A DNA stretch of 64,000 nucleotides, from the NCBI RefSeq assembly GCF_013322225.1, contig NZ_JAAMFB010000003.1, positions 62,001-126,000 of the forward strand. Reading direction: 5' to 3'. Source of the DNA: Agrobacterium larrymoorei. GTDB taxonomy: Bacteria; Pseudomonadota; Alphaproteobacteria; Rhizobiales; Rhizobiaceae. A program made the translations under genes and the position numbers. Below, piece by piece: positions 26,048 through 34,199 of this stretch. Numbering within the stretch: the first letter of the stretch is position 1; each line of letters starts with the position of its first letter. The notes under the pieces were generated by a model. That model saw only the letters and a list, made by a program, of their open reading frames with translations. It was not told the origin of the DNA and did no database searches.

Positions 26048-27240
26048 GCGGCGGTTCCTCCACGCGAAAGCCTGCTGTCGATCAGCGCGTCCAGCAATAT
26101 GGCGGCGGTAAAGCCAAGGATGACGGTGGGCATGGTGCCGAGCAGCACGAGATCCATTGCGGTCTGGCCTATGCCCTGAAAAACAAAGACGCCGAAGCCT
26201 CCGCCACCGATCAGTGCGGCGATCGTGGCAAGCCCGATATTCTGTACCAGCACGATGCGTATGCCGGTCAGAATGATGGGTAGGGCCAGCGGAAAATCTA
26301 TCTTCACAAGGCGCTGCCAGCCTGTCATGCCAATACCCCGCGCCGCTTCCCGTACCGAGCGGGAGACACCGTCGAGCCCAACCACGGTGTTGGAGACGAC
26401 CGGCAGCAACGAATAGAGAAACAGCGCCACGAAAGCAGGTGCCATGCCAATGCCGCGAATGCCCATTTCCGATGCGCCTGGAATATTGGCTGCAACCCAG
26501 CCGAGCGGTGCGATCAGCAGGCCGAACAGCGCGATGGAGGGTATTGTTTGCACGATGTTGAGCGTGTTGAGCACTCCGGAACGCAGCTTTTCAACGTTGT
26601 AACACAAGACGCCTAGAGGGATGCCTATCAGAGTGGCGGCAACCAGCGAACCAATGGCAAGCTGGACATGCCGTCCTGCCTCCGTCCAGAAAATATCTGC
26701 ACGGCTTCGATACTCCTTCATGACTGAAAGATCATTCCACTGCCCGGACATGAGGACGATACCGACAACGGCCAACGCTGCGATTAACAGCAGGATGCGA
26801 ACCGCTGGCCGAGGACTGAGCCTCGCTATGGCATCCGTGGCCATGGCCACCAGACCGGCAAGTAAAAGCCAGAAGCCGCTGGCGGGCGATACCCGGGCGT
26901 AGGTGTTTGCAGGCGGCGTCAGATAGGTGGCTGAGTGCCCGATAAAAAAGGCGAGAATTGCAAGCGCCGCGAAGGCGGCAATCAGTCGAAGTTTCGTATC
27001 CGTGCGAAACAGGGCGACAAGACCCGCAACAATGATCACGCACACCAACATGTAGCTTGCCGGAGAAGGCAATGCGTCGATCAGCCCGCGTGTTTCACCC
27101 TGGATAATACGGTTGGCACGAAAGCTGACGAAGGGGCTAAAAAATGCCGCGTATGTCAGAAGTGCAAAGACAAGAGCCCCGACTTTGTCGGGGCGTAATT
27201 CGAAGACTTGCCGGTTCCGCAAGGCGAGCTCCAACGTCAC
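26044..27240 (-). CDS. Osmoprotectant-type ABC transporter permease (first, long)
   Basis: This 398-residue permease has additional N-terminal hydrophobic segments (about five to residue 165) before the BPD_transp_1 domain, with the EAA loop EAARGIGMTGWQRLVKIDFPLALP near residue 310. The long form is like YehY/OsmY-type permeases, larger than the partner permease. It lies 6 bp after the binding-protein gene and overlaps the ATPase gene by 4 bp. Confidence 0.9.
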   Translation of the reverse strand: MTLELALRNRQVFELRPDKVGALVFALLTYAAFFSPFVSFRANRIIQGETRGLIDALPSPASYMLVCVIIVAGLVALFRTDTKLRLIAAFAALAILAFFIGHSATYLTPPANTYARVSPASGFWLLLAGLVAMATDAIARLSPRPAVRILLLIAALAVVGIVLMSGQWNDLSVMKEYRSRADIFWTEAGRHVQLAIGSLVAATLIGIPLGVLCYNVEKLRSGVLNTLNIVQTIPSIALFGLLIAPLGWVAANIPGASEMGIRGIGMAPAFVALFLYSLLPVVSNTVVGLDGVSRSVREAARGIGMTGWQRLVKIDFPLALPIILTGIRIVLVQNIGLATIAALIGGGGFGVFVFQGIGQTAMDLVLLGTMPTVILGFTAAILLDALIDSRLSRGGTAA

Positions 27241-27246
27241 CGCCTC

Positions 27247-28158
27247 TTATTTTACGAAACCGTTTTTCGTCAGGAAGTCCAGTGCCACGGCCTTCGCCTG
27301 TTCTCCACCAACCTGCACTCGTCCGTTCAGTTCCTGCAGCGTTGCAAGATCAAGCTTTTCGAATACGGGCTTCAGGACTTTCTCGATATCGGGATGTTCC
27401 TTCAAAACGGCCTCGCGAATGATTGGCGCTGGCTGATACACCGGCTGGACGCTTTTGTCGTCCGCCAGAACCACGAGGCCTGAAGGCGCTATGCCGCCAT
27501 CGGTGCCATAAACCATAGCCGCATTGGCGTTGTTGGTCTGGTTGGCTGCTGCCGCGATCGTGGCTGCCGTATCGCCGCCTGAAAGCGTGATGAGCTGGTC
27601 CGGCTTGAGCGTAAAGCCATAGGCCTTCTGAAACGCTGGCAGGGCCGCTGCCGAATTGACGAATTCCGAAGAGGCTGCAAGTACGGCCTGACCGCCGCCA
27701 GCTACATATTTGCCGAAGTCACTCAATGTCTTGAGGTTGTTCTTTTCCGCTACATCCTTGCGGACGGCGATACCCCAAGTGTTGTTGGCTGGGGATGGCG
27801 TCAGCCAGACGATTTTGTTGGCATCGTAATCGAGGGTCTTTGCTTCTTCATAAGCCTTCGTTGCATCTTTCCAGACTGGATCATCAGCCTTCTCGAAGAA
27901 GAAAGCGGCGTTTCCTGTGTATTCCGGGTAGATATCTATCTCGCCTGCCGTGATGGCCTTGCGCACGACCGGCGTCGCGCCGAGCTGGATGCGGTCCGTG
28001 GTGGCGATGTTGTTGACGTTGAGAACAGACTGAATGATGTTGCCCAGCACACTGCCTTCTGTGTCGATCTTCGATGACACGACGACCTGCGCCTGCGCGA
28101 TCGAAGCGTAAAGAGCAATTGCCAGCCCGGCTCCGGCCAGCTTCATCAAACGGTTCAT
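27247..28158 (-). CDS. Osmoprotectant-type ABC transporter substrate-binding protein
   Basis: This 303-residue periplasmic protein has a signal peptide in residues 1-23 (cleaved near IAQAQ) and an OpuAC-type binding domain (VVVSSKIDTEGSVLGNI and GEIDIYPEYTGNA). It is the first gene of the four-gene ABC operon. The start at 28158 has GAGGAC upstream; a longer frame to 28221 lacks a ribosome site. Related proteins bind glycine betaine, choline, carnitine or weakly related amines. Confidence 0.92.
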   Translation of the reverse strand: MNRLMKLAGAGLAIALYASIAQAQVVVSSKIDTEGSVLGNIIQSVLNVNNIATTDRIQLGATPVVRKAITAGEIDIYPEYTGNAAFFFEKADDPVWKDATKAYEEAKTLDYDANKIVWLTPSPANNTWGIAVRKDVAEKNNLKTLSDFGKYVAGGGQAVLAASSEFVNSAAALPAFQKAYGFTLKPDQLITLSGGDTAATIAAAANQTNNANAAMVYGTDGGIAPSGLVVLADDKSVQPVYQPAPIIREAVLKEHPDIEKVLKPVFEKLDLATLQELNGRVQVGGEQAKAVALDFLTKNGFVK

Positions 28159-28307
28159 GGGCGTCCTCCACTCGAAAAGGTGCAATGGGCTGGGCAATCC
28201 CGCGTCTGTCGATGCCAACAATGTAAGCGAATTGTCCCCGGTTCAGTGCGAAATAACGAAAACGAGAGCGAAATGGTTGCATTTGCTTTGGTAAATATGC
28301 GTCACGT

Positions 28308-29348
28308 TCAGGGGCGGGTGTTGCGGGCATCCTTGCCCAGCACGAAGGGCATCAACACCGCAAGAAACAGTAGACGCAGCACATGATGGGCGCCGACGTA
28401 GGCCGTGTCTGCGTGCATTATCACCGCCATCGCCGCCATGGTTTCCAGCCCGCCGGGAGAAAAAGCGATCATGACTGCATTCAGAGGAACGCCTGTTATC
28501 CGTGAAACGAGGGCGGCAATCAGAGATGCAACCAGCATAACCGCCACCGTCACCACGCCACCTGCGAGAAAAGCTTTCTTCATGTCCCGCAAGGAGGCGC
28601 GAGAAAAGCGCGTTCCTATCATGCTTCCAAGCACAACATAGGTCGGGATGCTCAGCCAGTTCGGCACGCCACCCGTCGTCAGACCGGTTATGTGCGTGGA
28701 GATGGAGACGGCAACGCCACCCAGCAAAAGGGCGGCGGGGAAGCGCCAGCGCAGAAAAAGCGCACCGAGGCCAAGCGAGGCGAGGATGGTTGCGCCCAGA
28801 ACCGTCAGCGGCATAGGCGGCGGCAGGATCGAAGGCTCTGCACTGATGAGGTCGAAATATTCGACGATGAAGGGAACAGCGAGCGTCAGGATAAGGACGC
28901 GTACGCTTTGGATGACGCTGACGGTTGCCAGATCGCTTTTGGTTTCCGCTGTCAGGCTGATGATATAGCTCAGATGTCCCGGCGATGCGCCAAGCATGGC
29001 GGTCGTGTGGTCATAACCGAAGGCGAATCTCAAAATCCAGTACGCGACATAAAGCAGGACGACGATGGCGCCGATCACGGCAATGAAGCTGAAGGGCCAT
29101 GTCTTCGCGGCATCGATGACCTGCGGAGTGATGTTGGTGCCCATGGAAACGCCGACGACCACGAAGGCTGCGTTACGGATCAATACCGGCACTGCAAGCT
29201 TCAGGCCCAGTAGGCCCGCAAATGTAACGGCAAGTGCGGGGCCGCACAGAAAGGGGGCGGGCAGGCCAAGCGCCGAACCCGCTAGAGCCCCCAGCCCGCC
29301 GATGATGGCGGTGAGGACGAAGTTACGGAGTTCCGGCTTGATGATCAT
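28308..29348 (-). CDS. AbrB-family integral membrane protein
   Basis: This 346-residue protein has about ten membrane segments in two AbrB-duplication halves (for example LGASPGHLSYIISLTAETKSD and FSPGGLETMAAMAVIMHAD, each with a Gly/Ser-rich re-entrant loop). Annotators often mislabel this family ammonia monooxygenase; it is a transporter-like family of unknown substrate. It is unrelated to the AbrB DNA-binding protein. It lies 150 bp from the ABC operon and 130 bp from rirA on the same strand. Confidence 0.85.
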   Translation of the reverse strand: MIIKPELRNFVLTAIIGGLGALAGSALGLPAPFLCGPALAVTFAGLLGLKLAVPVLIRNAAFVVVGVSMGTNITPQVIDAAKTWPFSFIAVIGAIVVLLYVAYWILRFAFGYDHTTAMLGASPGHLSYIISLTAETKSDLATVSVIQSVRVLILTLAVPFIVEYFDLISAEPSILPPPMPLTVLGATILASLGLGALFLRWRFPAALLLGGVAVSISTHITGLTTGGVPNWLSIPTYVVLGSMIGTRFSRASLRDMKKAFLAGGVVTVAVMLVASLIAALVSRITGVPLNAVMIAFSPGGLETMAAMAVIMHADTAYVGAHHVLRLLFLAVLMPFVLGKDARNTRP

Positions 29349-29398
29349 GGCATGGGCATAGAAGAATCGTCATGCCTCATCACTGCGCCTTTTTCCGC

Positions 29399-29416
29399 CG
29401 GACGGTCAACCGTCCG
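29399..29416. promoter_or_regulatory. 18-bp perfect palindrome upstream of the AbrB-family gene
   Basis: CGGACGGT-CA-ACCGTCCG is self-complementary with only two central bases, too short for a stable hairpin loop, so it looks more like a protein-binding site. It lies 50 bp before the AbrB-family start. Confidence 0.4.
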
Positions 29417-29420
29417 CTTA

Positions 29421-29453
29421 AAAAGAAAAACCCGCGAGCGATTGCGCGCGGGC
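29421..29453 (-). terminator. Terminator of rirA
   Basis: On the minus strand GAGCCCGCG...CGCGGGTTTTTCTTTTT: CCCGCG (from 29452 down to 29447) pairs with CGCGGG (29436 to 29431) and is followed by a long T run, 30 bp past the rirA stop. Confidence 0.85.
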
Positions 29454-29479
29454 TCATAGAATAAAGGTGCCGGTGGGTA

Positions 29480-29956
29480 TCAGGCTGCAGCGACTGGCGC
29501 CGGACGCATCTTCGGCATTTCGGTTTCGAGGCCGAGCAGGAAACCAATCTGAGGACGCGCTTTGACCAGATCGTCGATGGAATATTCCGCGAGCACATCG
29601 AAGAACGCATTCAATGCCTTGCGCAGCGCAGAATTGAGGCCGCAGCTATCGACCAGCGGACACTCCACCGCGCCGTCTTCGAAACATTCCGCCATGGCGA
29701 AGCTCTCTTCCGTGACTTTCACGACATCGAAAAGGCTGATTTTTTCAGCCGGCCTGCCAAGCTTGACGCCGCCATTGCGACCACGAACCGTTTCAACCAG
29801 ACCGGCTTTGGTCAAAGGCTGGAGGATTTTGAAAAGAAAAAGTTCGGAAACGCCATAAGCTTTCGCGATTTCAGGAATTCGGCTCAAATGGCCGTCATTG
29901 GCGGCACAGTACATCAACATGCGGACGGCGTAGTTGGTCTGTTTGGTCAAGCGCAT
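29480..29956 (-). CDS. rirA: Iron-responsive Rrf2 regulator RirA
   Basis: RirA is the main iron regulator in Rhizobium and Agrobacterium; with an iron-sulfur cluster it represses iron uptake genes when iron is plentiful. The 158-residue protein has the Rrf2 winged helix (residues 1-80, YAVRMLMYCAAN and GVSELFLFKILQPL) and three cluster cysteines C91, C99 and C105. AGGAGATCAGC precedes the start. It is divergent from a ferric-iron binding protein gene, an arrangement known in rhizobia. The call is strong. Confidence 0.94.
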   Translation of the reverse strand: MRLTKQTNYAVRMLMYCAANDGHLSRIPEIAKAYGVSELFLFKILQPLTKAGLVETVRGRNGGVKLGRPAEKISLFDVVKVTEESFAMAECFEDGAVECPLVDSCGLNSALRKALNAFFDVLAEYSIDDLVKARPQIGFLLGLETEMPKMRPAPVAAA

Positions 29957-30130
29957 GCTGATCTCCTAACTCCTGTATTGTGGAGTTATATAGTCGGTTT
30001 TTTAGTTTAGAACAATTCCAGAAATGAAAAATCTTTAAGACTTTTCTTAATCGTAAAATTGCCCCGTTGACCGGCCATTGAAATTCATGAACAAACAGGT
30101 CAAGTATCCAATCTATCCGAGGTTCGCCCC
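29957..30130. promoter_or_regulatory. rirA-fbpA divergent promoter region, candidate iron-responsive operators
   Basis: An inverted repeat AACTCC-N8-GGAGTT lies at 29968-29987 just before rirA, and TTTAGAACAATTCCAGAA lies at about 30006-30023, containing GAA-CAA-TTC, which resembles iron-responsive operator boxes described for RirA. The exact operator cannot be fixed by eye. Confidence 0.45.
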
Positions 30131-31174
30131 ATGGCAAGCGTGAAATGTGCAATTCTTGCGATTGTGACGACCGCACCCTTTATCTTTGGTGGAACCGCAT
30201 GGGCGGATGGCGAGGTCAACGTCTATTCCTATCGCCAGCCGGAACTCCTCCAGCCGCTGCTGGACGCGTTTACCAAGGAGACCGGGATCGAGACCAATGT
30301 TCTCTTTCTCGACAAGGGTCTGGTCGAGCGAATTCAGGCAGAGGGCGTAAACTCGCCAGCCGACATTCTCTTGACGGTGGATATTGCCCGCCTTGTGGAG
30401 GCCAAGGAAGGCAAGGTCACGCAGCCTGTGCTGAACGATCCGGTGATTGAGAAGGATATTCCTGCGAACCTGCGCGATCCTGAAGGTGAGTGGTTCGGGC
30501 TGACGACGCGCGGGCGTGTCGTTTACGCCTCAAAGGAGCGCGTAGCGCAGAATGATATCACCTATGAAGAACTGGCCGAACCGAAGTGGAAGGGTAAGAT
30601 CTGCATCCGTGACGGCCAGCATTCCTATAATATCGCGCTCTTCGCCTCGATGATCGCTCACTATGGGGTTGACTATACCCGTACCTGGCTGACCGGGCTC
30701 AAGAACAATCTGGCCCGCAAGCCGGACGGTACGGACCGAAGCCAGACGAAGTCAATCTATTCAGGCGAATGTGATATCGCGCTCGGCAACACCTATTATG
30801 TGGGCCTGATGCTGACCAACGAGCAGGAACCGGAGGAGCAGGTCTGGGCAAATTCCGTCAAGGTCATCTTCCCAAACGCGCAGGATCGCGGCACGCACGT
30901 CAATATATCCGGCGTGGCAATGACCAAATACGCGCCCAACAAGGAAAACGCTCTCAAGCTGATGGAATTCCTGGCTTCCGGTGAAGCGCAGGAAATCTAC
31001 GCCAAGCAGGTCTTCGAGTATCCGGTTCTACCCGGCGCACAGCCATCAGACGTGGTGAAGGGCTTTGGGCCGATCAAGCCCGATACGCTGTCCCTCACCG
31101 AAATCGCCGCCTATCGGAAAAGAGCCTCCGAACTGGTGGACGAGGTCGGTTTCAACGATGGCTCGTCAAACTGA
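30131..31174 (+). CDS. fbpA: Ferric iron ABC transporter substrate-binding protein (FbpA/FutA type)
   Basis: This 347-residue periplasmic protein has a signal peptide in residues 1-26 (cleaved near TAWADGE) and a bacterial extracellular solute-binding fold with VNVYSYRQPELLQPLLDAFT at the start, GKICIRDGQHSYN near 155 and ALGNTYYVGLM near 225, where the tyrosine pair corresponds to iron ligands in FbpA/FutA. It is divergent from rirA, which probably represses it in iron-rich cells. No permease or ATPase gene follows; the next genes are on the other strand and unrelated. Confidence 0.92.
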   Translation: MASVKCAILAIVTTAPFIFGGTAWADGEVNVYSYRQPELLQPLLDAFTKETGIETNVLFLDKGLVERIQAEGVNSPADILLTVDIARLVEAKEGKVTQPVLNDPVIEKDIPANLRDPEGEWFGLTTRGRVVYASKERVAQNDITYEELAEPKWKGKICIRDGQHSYNIALFASMIAHYGVDYTRTWLTGLKNNLARKPDGTDRSQTKSIYSGECDIALGNTYYVGLMLTNEQEPEEQVWANSVKVIFPNAQDRGTHVNISGVAMTKYAPNKENALKLMEFLASGEAQEIYAKQVFEYPVLPGAQPSDVVKGFGPIKPDTLSLTEIAAYRKRASELVDEVGFNDGSSN

Positions 31175-31213
31175 TTATGTTGTCAAAAAAAGAAAGCCGA
31201 CACCGTTACTTGG

Positions 31214-31570
31214 CTATCTGGAGTCTTTTGAGCCGAACAAATATCCGAGGGCCAACCCAACTGGCCCGAGCATCGTGGTTAGGATTTTATAGAACAACTC
31301 AAACTGTGTATCAAAATCGAACTTGAAAAACGCAATCATTACCAAGAGAAACGAGGCAAGAATGGACAGGGTTGCAACGTTGCCTGCTTTTTCTGGCCCG
31401 GTACCGACTAGCCATCCCATGAGGCCGCGCTGCATCTTGTGCATGCCTGCTTCATGATTGTTTTTTAATTCTGCAAGAGCCATCGCGTCCGGTTGTGGAA
31501 CGGTTGGTACGACAGCTCTTGCGGTCTCTGGATCAATTAACGGCTGCTGCGGTGGTAGCTGATCTGACAA
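31214..31570 (-). CDS. Small membrane protein paired with Panacea-domain gene (candidate toxin)
   Basis: This 118-residue protein has a Pro-rich polar N-terminus (1-55) and two hydrophobic helices at about residues 66-86 (ATLSILASFLLVMIAFF) and 93-113 (ILTTMLGPVGLALGYLF). The frame opens with TTG at 31570 (AGAGATTAC upstream) and overlaps the end of the Panacea gene by 38 bp; the next Met is at 31486 and has no ribosome site. I know no family for it. Panacea antitoxins are documented with varied toxins including small membrane proteins, so it is a candidate toxin, by position only. Confidence 0.65.
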   Translation of the reverse strand: MSDQLPPQQPLIDPETARAVVPTVPQPDAMALAELKNNHEAGMHKMQRGLMGWLVGTGPEKAGNVATLSILASFLLVMIAFFKFDFDTQFELFYKILTTMLGPVGLALGYLFGSKDSR

Positions 31571-32012
31571 AGTAATCTCTAATCATAGAGTCGGGAATCT
31601 TGGAGAGGCCTTTGCGCTTAGCCAGATCCCAAGGTCCGCCAGTTTCGTGAGTCATCGTTGACAGATTCACTGCCGGTATACCAATGTATTTTTCCCAGGC
31701 AATATCGAGAGCCTGATATAGCGCTTTGTCCGAAGGGCTAACTACAAGCGGTCCTGTATCGCCGGGCTCAATAAGGTACGTTGTAACTGGACCAGAACCA
31801 TACATTTTCAAGTCATGATACAAGTCTTCGACAACCGGTCCATAAGGCCAAACTTCGAAGTGCTTGTCGATGGCAGGGGTGCCATTAATAGCAAGATGCC
31901 AACCATGCGTATAAAAAAGCAACTTCTGGGCTTTCATGGGCGAGAAGTCTGTGCGGCCCTCTTTAAAGGCGCGCTGCAACAAGGTGTTTAACACATATCG
32001 TGTTTTATTCAT
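31533..32012 (-). CDS. Panacea-domain (DUF4065/SocA-like) protein, candidate antitoxin
   Basis: This 159-residue protein shows the family core KAQKLLFYTHGWHLAI (residues about 28-43), FEVWPYGPVVEDLYHDLK (about 52-69) and the C-terminal TGGPWDLAKRKG (about 131-142). SocA of Caulobacter and the PanA antitoxins share this domain and neutralise very different toxins. AAAGGAGGCGC gives a strong ribosome site. The overlapping downstream gene is a small membrane protein. The pair sits in an AT-richer islet between fbpA and a sugar-acid gene pair, suggesting acquisition. Confidence 0.85.
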   Translation of the reverse strand: MNKTRYVLNTLLQRAFKEGRTDFSPMKAQKLLFYTHGWHLAINGTPAIDKHFEVWPYGPVVEDLYHDLKMYGSGPVTTYLIEPGDTGPLVVSPSDKALYQALDIAWEKYIGIPAVNLSTMTHETGGPWDLAKRKGLSKIPDSMIRDYFVRSATTAAAVN

Positions 32013-32257
32013 CCAAGCGCCTCCTTTCTCCAGAACAGAAAGCGCAGCGACTCATGTCACCACGCTAAGGCTTCTTGTACATAGTGTACGTTCCTGTGAA
32101 AATCCACAAGCGGTATTGACATAATAATTTCCAAGCGAATCGGGATGATGCAAAATATTGAAAATACTATTTTATTTCAATTCCTTGGTAGGGTGATATT
32201 TCTGACGTTCAAAGCCGGAAAGTGTTTAAGCGTTGCCGCCTGACGTCATTAGATGCC
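32013..32257. other. AT-rich intergenic region upstream of the Panacea pair
   Basis: This is 245 bases of visibly lower GC than its neighbours, with runs such as AAAATATTGAAAATACTATTTTATTTC near 32151-32177 in two blocks. It must carry the promoter for the Panacea gene and the 3' end of the amidohydrolase gene. TTGACATAATAATTT (about 32116) is a -35-like match on the plus strand but faces no gene. Confidence 0.45.
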
Positions 32258-33124
32258 TCACACCGGATCGAAGCCGAAAAGCTCTTCGGGGTTGGTGACG
32301 AGCGCCTTCTTCCGTGCCTCCTCGGACGGCAGCCACAACAGCACCGTGTCCGCAAGTGCCGCATCGTTCGGATATTCTTCCGTCGTCTTGGTGTTGTTGT
32401 GCGGCCAGTTGGTGCCCCAGATGATCCGCTCCGGCGCATAGTCTGCAATCACGCGGGCGATTGCCGCGATGTCTTCGAAATCGGGTCCACCAGAGCGACT
32501 GGATTCATAGCAGCCCGCGAACTTGAACCAGCAATTGCCCTTGTCGATCAGGCGCTTCAACACGGCGATTTGCGGGCTTTCCGGTGTAACGCCCGCAAAG
32601 AACTTGCCGTGATGGTCGAAAATCCAACGGCTCTTGATGGCTGAAAGACGGGCCTCATGGTCGAGAACATTGGAGCCATCGAATTGCACCGCAATGCTCC
32701 AGCCCAGTTCCTGCGCCAGACTGTCCACCTCTTCAAGATGGCTCAGATCGACGGCACCGCCGGGCAAATCCATGATGCGTGCGCCGACGACACCGACATC
32801 GATCAGTTGCTGGATTTCATCGAGCGGCGTTTCCCGCGTCACCACCGCAACGCCCTTGGCAATCTTACCCATCTCTTTCAGGCAAGCGATGAGGTTGCCA
32901 TTGTCGCGCTGGTGAGCATTGCCCTGCGTGATGACGACGCGGTCAATGCCGATCCATTTCATCAGTCGGCGATACTCTTCCGGACCGGGTGTACCCTCAG
33001 GAACCGGCGGGCCACCATCTCGGCCAGGGAAATCAGGCAGATACATATGCATCTGCGTGTCGATGGCACCCTTGGGCAGCGCGATCTTCGGGCGCTCGCC
33101 CTCGAATGTTCTGACGATGGTCAT
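32258..33124 (-). CDS. Amidohydrolase-family lactonase/isomerase, D-galactarolactone isomerase-like
   Basis: This 288-residue COG3618-type TIM-barrel protein has AIDTQMHMY (residues about 20-28) in place of the usual metal-binding HxH, IDRVVITQGNAHQ near 66, FDHHGKFF near 168 and WGTNWPHNN near 243. The lost histidine and these blocks resemble D-galactarolactone isomerase of Agrobacterium, a metal-independent member that acts on lactones in galacturonate breakdown. Substrate here is inferred. A FadR-type regulator gene lies 39 bp upstream on the same strand. Confidence 0.75.
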   Translation of the reverse strand: MTIVRTFEGERPKIALPKGAIDTQMHMYLPDFPGRDGGPPVPEGTPGPEEYRRLMKWIGIDRVVITQGNAHQRDNGNLIACLKEMGKIAKGVAVVTRETPLDEIQQLIDVGVVGARIMDLPGGAVDLSHLEEVDSLAQELGWSIAVQFDGSNVLDHEARLSAIKSRWIFDHHGKFFAGVTPESPQIAVLKRLIDKGNCWFKFAGCYESSRSGGPDFEDIAAIARVIADYAPERIIWGTNWPHNNTKTTEEYPNDAALADTVLLWLPSEEARKKALVTNPEELFGFDPV

Positions 33125-33163
33125 GAAACTCCTCCGGGCGGGTCGCCCCCTCGTTTTTTACTG

Positions 33164-33919
33164 TTAGCCCCGACGAAGCATGGCGCGGTAGCGCTGCTGG
33201 CTGCCCTTCAGATGTTGCCGCATCGCCTCGCGGGCTCCTGCCGCATCGCCATCGGAAATGGCACGGACAATGGCGTCGTGCTCGCCCTGAAGCTGCTGGA
33301 GATAAGGTGCCGCGGTGCGCTCCGACTGCGATGCGCGAAGGGCCGCACGTGGAATGACGTTTTGTCCCATCACTTCGAGGAATTCGCGGAAGCGCGGGTT
33401 GTTGGTGGCATCGGCAATAGAAAGATGCAGCTGGAAATCGGCTTCCGCGGTCGGCCTGCCATTATCAACGCAGTCCTGAACCCCTGCCAGTTTGCGGATG
33501 ATCGCTTCTTCCTGCGCGGGGGAACGGCGGATTGCGGCAAGCTCTGCGGCTTCCGTTTCCACGGCTGCGCGCAATTCCAGCAGTTCGATGATCGAGGAAA
33601 TGCGGTCGTGATCGACATCCTGAAACGGCTGTGTCTGTTGTGCGGGCAGGGCGAGCACGAAGATGCCCGCGCCATGGCGGGCCTCCACCAGCTTGTCTGC
33701 GCGCAGGGCGGCAATGGCCTCGCGCACCACGGTTCGGCTGACCTTGTAAAGTTCCGTTAGGCCCGCTTCGCTCGGCAGCTTGTCACCAGGCTTGTAGCCG
33801 CCGGACAGGATGGATTGGCGCAGGGCGTCTGCGGTCTGAGTGACCAGAGAGACACCCGAACGTGGACCGATAGCGGGGTCTTTGACGGCGGCTTCGGCAG
33901 CTTCGTTGTGATTGGCCAA
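33164..33919 (-). CDS. FadR-type GntR regulator
   Basis: This 251-residue regulator has the GntR winged helix in residues 25-95 (KLPSEAGLTELYKVSRTVVREA) and an all-helical FCD ligand domain in about 110-235. It begins with TTG at 33919, supported by CTGGAGTGAATT just before it; no nearby ATG serves. The FCD class often senses sugar acids or organic acids, fitting control of the downstream amidohydrolase gene, with which it may be co-transcribed. Confidence 0.88.
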   Translation of the reverse strand: MANHNEAAEAAVKDPAIGPRSGVSLVTQTADALRQSILSGGYKPGDKLPSEAGLTELYKVSRTVVREAIAALRADKLVEARHGAGIFVLALPAQQTQPFQDVDHDRISSIIELLELRAAVETEAAELAAIRRSPAQEEAIIRKLAGVQDCVDNGRPTAEADFQLHLSIADATNNPRFREFLEVMGQNVIPRAALRASQSERTAAPYLQQLQGEHDAIVRAISDGDAAGAREAMRQHLKGSQQRYRAMLRRG

Positions 33920-34199
33920 AATTCACTCCAGGAATGAAAACCTGCCGTCGATGCAGGCTCGTGTTCGCGTTGTTCAATGACTGAATATTCCGCACTCGGG
34001 CGAATTAAGCAATATTTATATTATTTCCGCCGCATATTCATATGATCTCCAGCGCATATTCTAGCCCGGTAAAATCGTATGATTACGGGAAATGCAAGGA
34101 TTTTACGCAAGGAAATATAAAGAAAGCCAACATAATGATTTGCCGCATAGATTGCTTGTGGGCACAAGTTGCTTCCCGTCATGACGATAGAAAAGCTAA
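33920..34199. other. Intergenic region upstream of the TadE pair
   Basis: This is 280 bases, AT-rich from about 34000, holding the divergent promoters of the FadR-type gene and the TadE genes. No clear operator or RNA is visible. Confidence 0.45.

Noticed and set aside
28308-29348. Ammonia monooxygenase label for the AbrB-family protein
   Set aside because: This common label has no biochemical basis; the sequence is a polytopic membrane protein of the AbrB duplication family.
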